A stretch of 64,000 bases of DNA, from positions 943,810 to 1,007,809 of the forward strand of contig NW_017802525.1 of NCBI RefSeq assembly GCF_001625305.1, read 5' to 3'. A program made the position numbers and the translations under genes. The stretch is from Branchiostoma belcheri (Eukaryota; Chordata; Leptocardii; Amphioxiformes; Branchiostomatidae). Below, piece by piece: positions 57,301-64,000 of this stretch; the stretch's first letter is position 1; each line of letters begins with the position of its first letter. A model generated the notes under the pieces. That model did no database searches and was not told the DNA's origin. It saw only the letters and a list, made by a program, of their open reading frames with translations.

Positions 57301-60300
57301 GATCTCATAATTCAGGAATGTCGGGTAAGGCACAAAACTTAACTATCTTACTATTCTTAGCTCTAAAATACTTAATTCAGCACATCATTCTATCATCTAT
57401 CATTGGTCAAGAAATTGGATATCACACAGTGATTGGACCTACATACAGGTACATACATGTAGTCATTTTTTTAGATATTTAACTTGTTTTTAAAACTGTA
57501 TATTTAGAAAACCAACAATAGCGTAGAACCGAACATGTTACCTCGTAAGTCTGTTGAAAATGAAATTGTCAAACTGGCCTCCGCTGTAACATATACATCC
57601 GTACAAATCTGCTTTACAGAGGAGTCAGATGAATTGGAGGAAACCATGGAGGAAGTCTTATCGGAACAAGAAGAATCACACACAGAGACATTGTCACGAA
57701 CGCATGAAGCAGTCGAGCAGTATAGCGACAGGAACAACCCCACAGGTATCCAACATAGCTACCGGTAGTACACATCAATTTATCATTAATACAGAGGCTC
57801 AGGAGAGCGACAGTCGAAGCAATAAAACCGCATTATTCCGCTAGACAGACTTACTTCCGTAGTTTCCTGCAGTTTGTCTCCAGTTTGTCTCCTCCATAGA
57901 GATGGTGGTTTCAATATACGGATTTCATGAAACTCTTAGCTAAGTGTTGTCATATGTCCATTGCAGATGAGGGCGAGACAAGTCAGGTTCAACTAGCTGA
58001 TGGACCTTTGATCGTCAGGAGCGAAGCGTCCCAGATACAACCAAAGAAAGGTAAAAAAAATGTACCATGACTCAAATGCTTCTTTGCCTCTGCCTGAGTC
58101 TTCATATGTGTGTGACGATAGTCGAACATAACATAACATAGCTTATGCTGCCTAACTATCTCACATTGATTGCAGGTGGAAAGAGAAAATCCAAAACGCG
58201 ACATATTGGCGAGTCCAGCGAAAGTGGTACCTTGACAAAGCGACCAAAGCAAGGTATGAATGGAGTCATGTTGTGAAAGAATTTTTTTGGAAATATCATT
58301 TCCATGGCAATAATAATTGCAGACTTACGATCCAATGCAGTCAATCACGTATACCTTTTCAAAAGTGTTCAGTTAAGGATGTATGTCCCTGTAGAAATAA
58401 GTACATTCTTTAAAGCGCTATGACAACTCACGTGGCATATATATATCTCCCAGTAGGCGATGGGAAACGTGAAAACATAATAACTTTCCCCTCATACAAC
58501 TTCTCCAGCTGTATCCCAGCCTGCTGCCACCACCATTGCTGAAGTGTTGAAAACCGGAGCCAGTATCAGAATAAGAAAGACGAGTACCCTCCGTTGCACT
58601 AAATGCACAGTATGATTTTTACCATTCGATTATCCTTTTAACATACCATGCAGTGTCACTCATGTTTTACTTGATGCTGAAATTCGTTCCAATGCCTCCA
58701 GCTGTAGCCCAGCCTGGCCCCATCACCATTGCTAAGGAAACAGAAAACAGCATCAGGATCACCTGGACAGAGGCAGCTGGTACTAAAGACAGCTACAGTA
58801 TCAGCATCTCTCCTACTGATGGTATCACCGCTCCTAGTGTACGTGTGAACCCTGGGGACCCACTGGAACACACCTTCACTGGTTTGACAGCAGGAACTGA
58901 GTACACCATCAGTGTTGTAACTGTCAGTGGTGGGGCAAAGAGTCCTCCGACAACAAAGACACAGAGGACAAGTGAGTACCCTGCGCTGTACTTGAATGGC
59001 TAGATGTATCAATGATTTTCACAAATACATTATTCTTTGGTTTTGCCATTTTTTGCTGTACTACTTTAGTGTTAGATGATGATGAAATATGATTGAAGCA
59101 TTGACATCTTTTTATCATTCCAATACCTTCAGCTGTAGCCCTCCCCGGTGCCATAAACATTACTGAAGTGACAGAAAACAGAATCAGGATCAAATGGACA
59201 GAAGCAGCTGGCAAAAAAGACAATTACATTATCAGCATCAGTCCTGACACTGGTGTCACCAACTCCGCTGAAAGTGTGAACGCTGGAGACCCACTGGACC
59301 ACACCTTCACTACGTTAAAAGCAGGAACTGAGTACACCATCAGTGTTGTAACTGTCAGTGATGGGGAGTGCAGTGTTCCAAAAATAAAGGCGCAGAGAAC
59401 AAGTGGGTACCATACATTGTACTTGGTTAGATGCATCGATGTGCAATTTTAAAGCTTGATTATTCTGTTGATATCAGGAACTACCACTTTTAAATCAGTT
59501 TTGAATGATGCTGAAATGTGATTGAAGCATTGACAACTTTTCCATCATTCCAATGCCCCCAGCTGTAGCCCAGCCCGGTGCCATAAAAATTACTGAAGTG
59601 ACAGAAAACAGCATCAGGACCACATGGACAGCTGCGGCTGGAGCCAAAGACAGCTACAGGATCAGCATCAGTCCTGACACTGGTGTCATCACTCCTTGTG
59701 TAAGTGTGAACGCTGGAGACCCACTAAAACACACCTTCTCTGGTCTGACAGCAGGAACTGAGTACACCATCAGTGTTGTGGCTATCAGCGGTGGGGTGAA
59801 TAGTGTGGCAAGAACAGCGACAAAGAGGACAAGTGAGTATCCTTTGTTGTACTTGAATAGCTAGATGTCAATGATTCTCAAGACTACATTTACAGTTGGT
59901 TTAGGTTATCCTTTTTGACCAGACAGTGCCACTCTGGTTTAAATGATGTTGAAATGTGATGGAATCATTTGTTCCAATGTCTCCAGATGCAGCCAAACCT
60001 GGCCCCGTCACCATTGCCGAAGTGACAGAAAACAGGATCACCTGGACAGAGGCAGCTGGCACCAAAGACAGCTACAGGATCAGCATCTCTCCTACTGATG
60101 GTGTCACCGCTTCCAGTTCACGTATTAACTCTGGACACCCACTGGAACACACCTTCACTACGTTAACAGCAGGAACTGAGTATACCATCAGTGCTGTAAC
60201 TGTCAGCGGTGGGGAGTGCAGTGATCCAACAATAAAGGTGCAGAGGACAAGTGAGTACCTTGCGTACTTTGCTAGATGTACATTGACATATGATTTTACC

Positions 60301-61587
60301 GATGAAAATCTCTTTCATGCATTATTATGTACTTTATTGTTTGTTAACATAAGATAGTCGTAAAATAATTGTTTCTCATTTGCAGAGTTCACGTCTGTTC
60401 TGTTGGTTAACTACGAGTACGGCACGTCCCATGGAGGTCCCTCTACCACAAACCGTCAGGTGGCGCAGTTTCTGCAACGGCATGGTGCTACAGTTCATGC
60501 TACAGCTGTCAAAGCATCTGAAGAAGACGAGCGGTGTGCAACAGAGGATAATGTCACCCTGCATCTGCCTGTCCAAGAACCAAGGGACAAGAGGACACCT
60601 TCTTTGGAATGGTTGACCTACTACCACAGCATCCACTACCTAGGTATACCACAGGATCTGAAGTGCATTGTGGGCCATGCAGGTGTCTCAAGTGAAGCTG
60701 CAAAGAGCATACAAAAGACCCGCTGTCAACAGGCAAAATTGGTCCTTTTCAACCATGACATACCAGAAGAGACGGAGCACTACAAGGGAGCTGAGAAAGC
60801 GATGACCGCAGGGAAGAAGATGGAAGACATCCTCGAAGATGCCAAGAATGCAGATGCCGTGTTCTCCTTGGGAAGAAGAATCTACGACTACTTCGAGACG
60901 AAGTACATGTCACTTGGAGAAAGCAAACCAGGACAACACTTCTTGTTTCTCCCAAGACCATCCCCAGTGTTTGAAGCTATCTCTGTCAGACCAGGAGGAG
61001 GGCAGAAAGTCGTGCTGTCTGTAGGGAGAGTGACCGAAGTGGACAAGCTGAAGGGCCATGACCTCATAGCACGGTCCTTGGGGGAGGTGGCACAGAAGAT
61101 CACAAACGTCAGTTTGCGTGTTCGAGGGATAGATGAAAATGACTTTAAAGCAAGCAAGAAAATCCTGGAGGAGAACCTGCACAGTGGTAACATCAATCCC
61201 ATCCTGCTGCCGTGTGGAACCCAGGAGGATATTGCTGATGATATGAAGCAGGCCCACTGGTCCTGATGCCGTCCCGCGCCGAGCCGTTCGGACTGATCGG
61301 TCTGGAGGCCATCGCAGCAGGCATCCCCGGTACTCATCTCAGACAAGTCAGGCCTAGCAGTCATGATCAAGGACTTGATCAAGGAGAAGAAATGCCATCC
61401 AGATATGAGGCACAGGATCGTGAAAACAAGCGTGAGAGAGTCTGACCAAGATGTCACCGCGAAGTTATGGGCAGAGAAGATCGTTGATACCTTAAAGTAC
61501 TCTGACTCTGAATTTGAGAAGGCAGCAGAGTTCAAGAAGAAGCTGTTGGAGTCCAAGTACTGGGAAAATCATACCAAAACCTGCTGA
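48298..61587 (+). CDS. Ankyrin - homeodomain-like - fibronectin III - GT-B glycosyltransferase-like protein (26-exon model)
   Basis: Not recognised as a named gene. Exons: 48298-48330, 50424-50516, 50859-50957, 51072-51176, 51457-51552, 51929-52060, 52493-52591, 52769-52867, 53046-53147, 53278-53376, 53665-53763, 54116-54211, 54532-54663, 55121-55252, 55473-55590, 55899-55987, 56819-56959, 57210-57324, 57620-57745, 57967-58050, 58176-58253, 58702-58971, 59133-59402, 59563-59832, 59987-60250, 60386-61587. Total 4443 bases (1481 codons with stop) and every junction keeps phase. Residues: ankyrin about 12-428, homeodomain-like unit 1 429-511, unit 2 542-626, acidic/basic linkers to 722, FN3 723-1080, GT-B 1081-1480. 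No signal peptide or membrane helix is seen, so an intracellular protein is inferred. The last exon has two compensating one-base shifts (61258 to 61329), so this copy may be a pseudogene or carry sequence errors. A two-gene alternative (ankyrin/homeodomain and FN3/GT) cannot be excluded without transcripts. Confidence 0.65.
48470..48632 (-). mobile_element. tRNA-derived SINE, same family, reversed
   Basis: Reversed GGTTCGATACTCACC, GCCCTTGGGAAAGGCACT and a head GGCATCGGTGGCGCAACGTT. It lies in intron 1 of the ankyrin/GT gene. Confidence 0.75.
49006..49988. mobile_element. Non-autonomous piggyBac-like element (975 bp) in intron 1 of the ankyrin/GT gene
   Basis: TTAA at 49006-49009 and 49985-49988 flanks CCCTCAACAG ... 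CTGTTTAGGG, i.e. TTAA target duplication with CCCT/AGGG ends, the hallmark of piggyBac elements. The self-complementary GGGGTCCGCGCGGACCCC occurs just inside each end (about 49055 and 49950), with a near copy at about 49782. The interior is AT-rich with no transposase frame. Confidence 0.75.
50028..50290 (+). mobile_element. tRNA-derived SINE with a second conserved body
   Basis: GTCGTGTGACGTAACGGTAG and GGTTCGAATCC are A/B boxes. Downstream GGATAGGACGCTAAATGGAG, GTCCCGTGTTTGG and CACGTTAAAGAACCC form a body seen in many invertebrate SINEs. It ends shortly before the ankyrin N-cap exon. Confidence 0.7.
50424..52060 (+). CDS. Ankyrin block 1 (N-cap, two H-H type repeats, end repeat, linker)
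   Basis: Exons 50424-50516, 50859-50957, 51072-51176, 51457-51552 and 51929-52060, all phase 0 to 0. Ankyrin signatures are plain: SLHKAAYHGHHGTVSALLRA with GADVNAWDN, TPLHKAAERGHHETVSVLL, then TALHLAAIQGHPKCAEILLQ with HGADTGIKNE. The last exon (KGRTAEGIAADENTWGSFAQ ... GRKEILELFREHKD) is a helical end-cap/linker. Each repeat is one exon of 96-105 bases. A stretch of about 15 intron bases before several exons (ATCTGATGTGTTTTACAG) is also conserved, showing recent tandem duplication of exon plus flank. Confidence 0.8.
51296..51342 (+). pseudogene. Relic ankyrin exon fragment
   Basis: GCAGCTGGTGCAGATGTGAA, then GGCATGACCATGGGAGCATA and TT before GTAGGT, is the 3' end of an ankyrin exon (A-G-A-D-V-K then an in-frame TGA) with its donor but without the front two thirds. 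It lies between live exons and would not be usable. Confidence 0.65.
52493..54663 (+). CDS. Ankyrin block 2 (five H-H type repeats, end repeat, linker)
   Basis: Exons 52493-52591, 52769-52867, 53046-53147, 53278-53376, 53665-53763, 54116-54211 and 54532-54663, phase 0 to 0. Repeats read ALHKAAYNGQHETVSALLSS, TPLHLAAENGHHETVSALLT, SPLHDAAWNGHHETVSALLA, TPLYLAAYNGHHGTVSALLT and TPLHWAAGNGHHETVSVLLA. Then comes TPLHDAASRGHPKCVEILLQ and the linker KGRTAEDIAADGDTTGAFAN ... GRKEILRLLREQNN. The final two exons are clear paralogues of the final two exons of block 1, so the whole block was duplicated. The repeat at 53046 has one extra codon (AAVGAD). Substituted core residues (for example P-L-Y for P-L-H) suggest relaxed constraint in some units. 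Confidence 0.82.
55121..55590 (+). CDS. Homeodomain-like HTH, copy 1 (two exons)
   Basis: Exons 55121-55252 and 55473-55590. The reading is basic start SKRKKGFDPVLVRYFEKG, then DCPLIKEAAKESGKTEEQ, then TFIGNYRKSLDDKKRRQ and a tail ending GYHEDSGMSG. The layout resembles a homeodomain: basic arm, helix 1, helix 2, and a recognition helix ending F-I-x-N-Y-R in place of W-F-x-N-R-R. The donor is weak (CAA|GTGACT) because about six bases present in copy 2 are absent. Using it removes two residues between Q and the F-I motif; not using it runs into a stop about 30 bases on. DNA binding is possible but unproven. Confidence 0.6.
55899..55987 (+). CDS. Linker exon between the two homeodomain-like units
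   Basis: Phase 1 to 0, reading DEDIRNNDYEREGVSQSQNE then ILKLPRQQKD. The ILKL-x-RQQ end resembles the REIL-x-LLREQ end of the ankyrin linker exons, so it may be a diverged copy of that linker that came along when the homeodomain-like exon pair was duplicated. It supplies the phase change needed between 55590 and 56819. Confidence 0.55.
56819..57324 (+). CDS. Homeodomain-like HTH, copy 2 (two exons)
   Basis: Exons 56819-56959 and 57210-57324. It is a paralogue of copy 1: SKRKKGYDPVLVRFYEERG, DCPLIEEAAKKSGKTVKQVR, then NFIANYRRRQ. A strong donor AGG|GTGAGT at 56960 gives QVRNFIANYRRR, which aligns with the homeodomain helix-3 pattern Q-V-x-x-W-F-x-N-R-R. The Asn and Arg corresponding to homeodomain positions 51 and 53 are kept; Trp48 and Phe49 are Phe and Ile. 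The split inside the recognition helix is at the same place in both copies. The match is by pattern only. Confidence 0.62.
57620..58253 (+). CDS. Acidic and basic linker exons before FN3 domains
   Basis: Exons 57620-57745, 57967-58050 and 58176-58253, all phase 1 to 1. The first is strongly acidic (EESDELEETMEEVLSEQEES) and likely helical. The second is DEGETSQVQLADGPLIVRSE plus a short basic end. The third is basic (GKRKSKTR ... KRPKQ), a possible nuclear localisation signal next to the homeodomain-like units. No known domain. Their only strong support is consistent phase and splice sites. Confidence 0.55.
58509..58600 (+). pseudogene. Relic FN3 exon with internal deletion
   Basis: The acceptor CTCCAG and the FN3 start AVSQPAATTIAEVLKTGASI are followed directly by a match to the exon's last codons and intron (ACGAGTACCCTCCGTTG). 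About 180 bases of the middle and the GT donor are gone. It is a fifth FN3 exon lost by deletion. Confidence 0.7.
58702..60250 (+). CDS. Four fibronectin type III domains, one per exon
   Basis: Exons 58702-58971, 59133-59402, 59563-59832 (270 bases each) and 59987-60250 (264 bases), all phase 1 to 1. Each encodes one FN3 domain with the core Trp in IRITWTEAAG or its variants and the Tyr/Leu motif in LTAGTEYTISVVTVSGG near the end. The four are very similar, indicating recent tandem duplication. The fourth lacks two codons before its ITWTEAAG. FN3 is usually extracellular but also occurs in intracellular proteins; no signal peptide precedes these. Confidence 0.85.
60386..61587 (+). CDS. GT-B (GT4-type) glycosyltransferase-like domain, frame broken
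   Basis: Single exon, phase 1, acceptor TTTGCAG. The N-terminal half opens SVLLVNYEYGTSHGGPSTTN then VAQFLQRHGATVHATAV, the usual GT4 first strand, Gly-rich loop and helix. The C-terminal half has VLSVGRVTEVDKLKGHDLIA, then LRVRGIDEN, and in the -1 shifted frame LMPSRAEPFGLIGLEAIAAG, where EPFGLIGLE fits the EX7E nucleotide-sugar motif. One base appears missing at about 61257/61258, giving an early TGA at 61264, and one extra at about 61329. After that the original frame resumes (LISDKSGLAVMIKDLIKEKK) to TGA at 61587. Catalytic activity is unproven. Confidence 0.75.
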
Positions 61588-61633
61588 GGGTCTGCGGATT
61601 GAACAAAGATGAGTAAACAGTCCTCCCCTACAG

Positions 61634-62050
61634 GCATCCCTGGTCAGGCCATGAAGCAATGATCAAGGCTTTAATCAATGACGAGAAGTGTCATCTGGAC
61701 GAGAGACACTAGTCCTGGATCGTAATAAAACTACTGTAAAGGAGTCCGACCAAGATGACACAGCAAAGTTAATGGTGGAGAAGATTGTGGACACGTTGAA
61801 GCACTCTAAACATGAATTCAACAAAGCAGCAGAGTACAAGAAGAAGCTTCTGGAGTCCAAGTACTGGGAAGAGTCGCACCAAAGCCTGGTCCGACCTGTG
61901 TGAAGATGCGAGAAAATGGGCAAAGGAGATATATCATTGTGGACACCTTGGAATTCTCTGAGGCAGAATTTGAGAGGGCGGCAGAGTACAAGACTCCAAG
62001 TAATGGGAAGAGTCACACCAAAAGCTGCTTCGGATCTGTGGATTGAGTGA
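61634..62050 (+). pseudogene. Two decayed tandem copies of the GT domain C-terminus
   Basis: 61634-61890 repeats the end of the GT exon: GCATCCCTGG, ATGATCAAGG, then ESDQDDTAKLMVEKIVDTLK and AAEYKKKLLESKYWEES, with internal deletions and stops. 61925-62045 is a third, shorter copy (DTLEFSEAEFERAAEYK then a deletion). Copy 2 is preceded by CCCTACAG, which looks like an old splice acceptor just before the Gly-Ile-Pro segment. Confidence 0.7.
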
Positions 62051-62934
62051 CTGACTCTAGATCGCGTCCACTCAGCCACATGTCAGATTCCTTGTCGCTG
62101 ATTCTGGTCCACAGACGTTTAATGCCATCATCACTGTGTGTATATATTCCAAACCAAAGCAAGACTTAACAGTGACCTCATATATTAGTGGCCATGTATA
62201 GTTTCAAATATGTATTCACTGGTGTTGACCTTGTTTATGCCATCTCTATCATGTACGTTCTAACCAGGGCAAAGTAACTAGTTGGCTTGGAACTTCTGAT
62301 ATAGATTAAGATTGGTGTAGCTAGGAACTTAAAATGACCAAATATTTTCAATCTTAGGTAAATTTGATTTTGTACATAGACATGTCCCGAATTACAAGGT
62401 GCCTTCATTCAATACATTTGTAATAATAATAAGTTTTATACATTGTAATGAATTGAACTAGCATGAAGAACTTGCTTCTGTACTTATGCGTTCTCAATTC
62501 ACCAATAGATGATACCAGTGTTGCAAACATTGTCAGTGTGGTTCAAGTTGTTTTATACGTTATTAGCAAAAGAATGGTTTACAAACCATAACGGCTACAC
62601 TGTCATTATTTCACTGTTACATATCTTAGCTAGACACAAGACGTACGTATTAGGAACCAACTATAGATTGGCCGGGAACTTTCCCTTATCAGTAGCTCCC
62701 CACTCTTTCACTAATTACAATATTGTCACTGTAAAAAAGACAAGGAGAAGAACTCTTGCATAATCATAATCAGTAACCTCCATGGCCAAATATGGTCATC
62801 TTTGATTTGATTCTGATTGAAATGGCCGCCTGTGTTCTCCCAGACGGAAATGTTACAAACAGGATGTAGCTTTCCCTTGAAGTCGTTTCCACGTATCATA
62901 TTTCACTGGACATCAAAAAAGTCCTACCTGGCCT
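62051..62934. other. Downstream of the ankyrin/GT gene, probable 3' flank
   Basis: AT-rich, no clear polyadenylation signal or coding frame recognised. Confidence 0.45.
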
Positions 62935-63309
62935 TTGAGACTTAAAGTTAAAAAGTTAAAGAGCCTTACGCCAGACAATTACTACGGTACAAGTACGGTC
63001 AAAAACAGACAGTCTGTTGTGCCCACATTCAGTATGGACGGCAACAGGTATCCACGGCCCTTGGCGATTGGCAATGATGTTTATGACCAGGCTGAACCAG
63101 TGAATCACATTCGTGTGAGAAATGTCATTAGATTAGTAGAAACGCGACAGCATACAGGCGAGTCTGAGCCGTGTGCAGGATGGCATCAGTACTCGGTACC
63201 GCAGCCGGTAAGGCTGCCACCGCGGCAGTTCAATTCTGGAGCCGCGGCGACCGAGAGGGAGTGTTCCCAAGGCCGGCAGGAGGGCGTGTATGAAGAGGCT
63301 GACACCTGA
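62935..63309 (+). CDS. Unrecognised possible coding exon
   Basis: A 124-codon open frame whose central part reads NRYPRPLAIGNDVYDQAEPV then NHIRVRNVIRLVE. It ends QEGVYEEADT and stops at 63307-63309. YDQAEP and YEEAD look like Tyr-based tail motifs, but no family is recognised. It could be the last exon of another gene, a transposon remnant or chance. No clear acceptor is seen in front of it. Confidence 0.25.
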   Translation: MRLKVKKLKSLTPDNYYGTSTVKNRQSVVPTFSMDGNRYPRPLAIGNDVYDQAEPVNHIRVRNVIRLVETRQHTGESEPCAGWHQYSVPQPVRLPPRQFNSGAAATERECSQGRQEGVYEEADT

Positions 63310-63599
63310 GAAAAATTAGACACAACATGAGCAAGCAAGCAAATTCCTTCAGTGTTTTCTAGGAAAAAGAAATTGTTTCATCCTTGCAGAACGATGTGTA
63401 CTACAGTACAGACACTGCTTGTAATAAGTATGAAATGTTGTGTGTTAAGATAGCATTTACATTACATGTTTTCCCACTCCTAAAAGTGTATTTGTAAGTG
63501 TATCTAATTATCATCATTTATGTTATATTTTACACACTGTTCAGATCTTCTAAAGCATGATGAAACTTTTGTTTCCACAATCAATGATGTTCTTGAGTT

Positions 63600-63950
63600 C
63601 TTGACGCCCACACCCACCCAACATCTGCTTGGAGAACACTCAATGCATTACAAATACATCGCTGACAGCTATGCGATCTCCGTAAAAAAACGCGAATTTA
63701 TGGATGGAGTACAGGTTCACTCAACCCTATCTCATAGCATACTGATATCTTTTAGGCAAAAATGCGATGTCACTGAGGGAACAAGGTTGCTTGCTACCAA
63801 AAACCAACCAACCAACCAGCCAGCCAGCCAACCAGCCAGCCAACCAGCCAGCCAACCAATCAACCAACCAACCGGTCAATTTAGTTTTGAAATAAAAAAA
63901 GCCATAAAACACGCTAAAAAGCCCCCAAACTCTGCTTGGAGAAGTAAAAG
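63600..63950. mobile_element. CTCCAAGCAGA family ends with CCAA/CCAG simple repeat
   Basis: CATCTGCTTGGAGA at about 63624 and TCTGCTTGGAGA at about 63931, with an AAAAACCAACCAACCAACCA / GCCAGCCAACCAGCCAGC simple repeat at 63797-63875 between them. Confidence 0.6.
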
Positions 63951-64000
63951 CTCCTCCCGCCATGTAATGGTCCCGTCCATCGCGCGCGGCTACACTGCAC

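Noticed and set aside
60888..61556. 222-codon open frame on the minus strand over the GT exon
   Set aside because: Antisense shadow of a clearly recognised coding exon; no motif of its own and no splice context.
48298..61587. NLR (NACHT-type) immune receptor
   Set aside because: No Walker A/B NACHT segment is visible between the ankyrins and the C-terminal domains.

Overview
The window looks like nuclear DNA of an invertebrate deuterostome, most probably a lancelet (Branchiostoma). The evidence is many short exons with GT-AG introns, dense small inverted-repeat elements, tRNA-derived SINEs, LINE 3' tails, and two multidomain proteins built from tandem symmetric-phase exons. The species call is inference; no database was searched.

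Left three quarters (1..45750, minus strand): one large gene for a secreted VWDE-like protein (von Willebrand factor D and EGF domains). I could chain 33 exons with consistent reading phase from a signal-peptide exon at 45750 to the left window edge. The gene continues past base 1, so its C-terminus is missing. Domain order: signal peptide, D8C domain split over three exons, a short EGF/GCC2-like Cys segment, an Ig-like segment, a VWD domain, a large low-complexity plus C8-like exon containing a furin-like site, an EGF, TIG-like and cadherin/dystroglycan-like segments, then a C-terminal run of EGFs. Most of the final EGFs sit on identical 96-base phase-1 exons. Intron 1 (20983..45671, about 24.7 kb) holds no recognisable gene and is packed with foldback elements, LINE tails, minisatellites and a CA microsatellite.

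Intergenic (45751..48297): a head-to-head spacer with two local duplications near the VWDE start and a SINE.

Right part (48298..61587, plus strand): a 26-exon gene model of about 1480 residues in which every splice junction keeps phase. It encodes a new-looking combination: a tandem ankyrin array (one 33-residue repeat per phase-0 exon, the whole block duplicated), two copies of an atypical homeodomain-like helix-turn-helix split over two exons, acidic and basic linkers, four fibronectin type III exons (phase 1, 264-270 bases each), and a C-terminal GT-B (GT4-type) glycosyltransferase-like domain. No signal peptide or membrane segment is visible. In this copy two compensating single-base shifts bracket the segment carrying the EX7E motif, and decayed copies of the domain's C-terminus lie downstream. 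Relic ankyrin and FN3 exons lie in the introns. This gene is the best candidate for an undescribed system; an intracellular recognition or defence role is speculation based on architecture alone.

Right edge (62050..64000): mostly unexplained sequence, a possible coding exon at 62935..63309, a CCAA/CCAG simple repeat and ends of the CTCCAAGCAGA element family.
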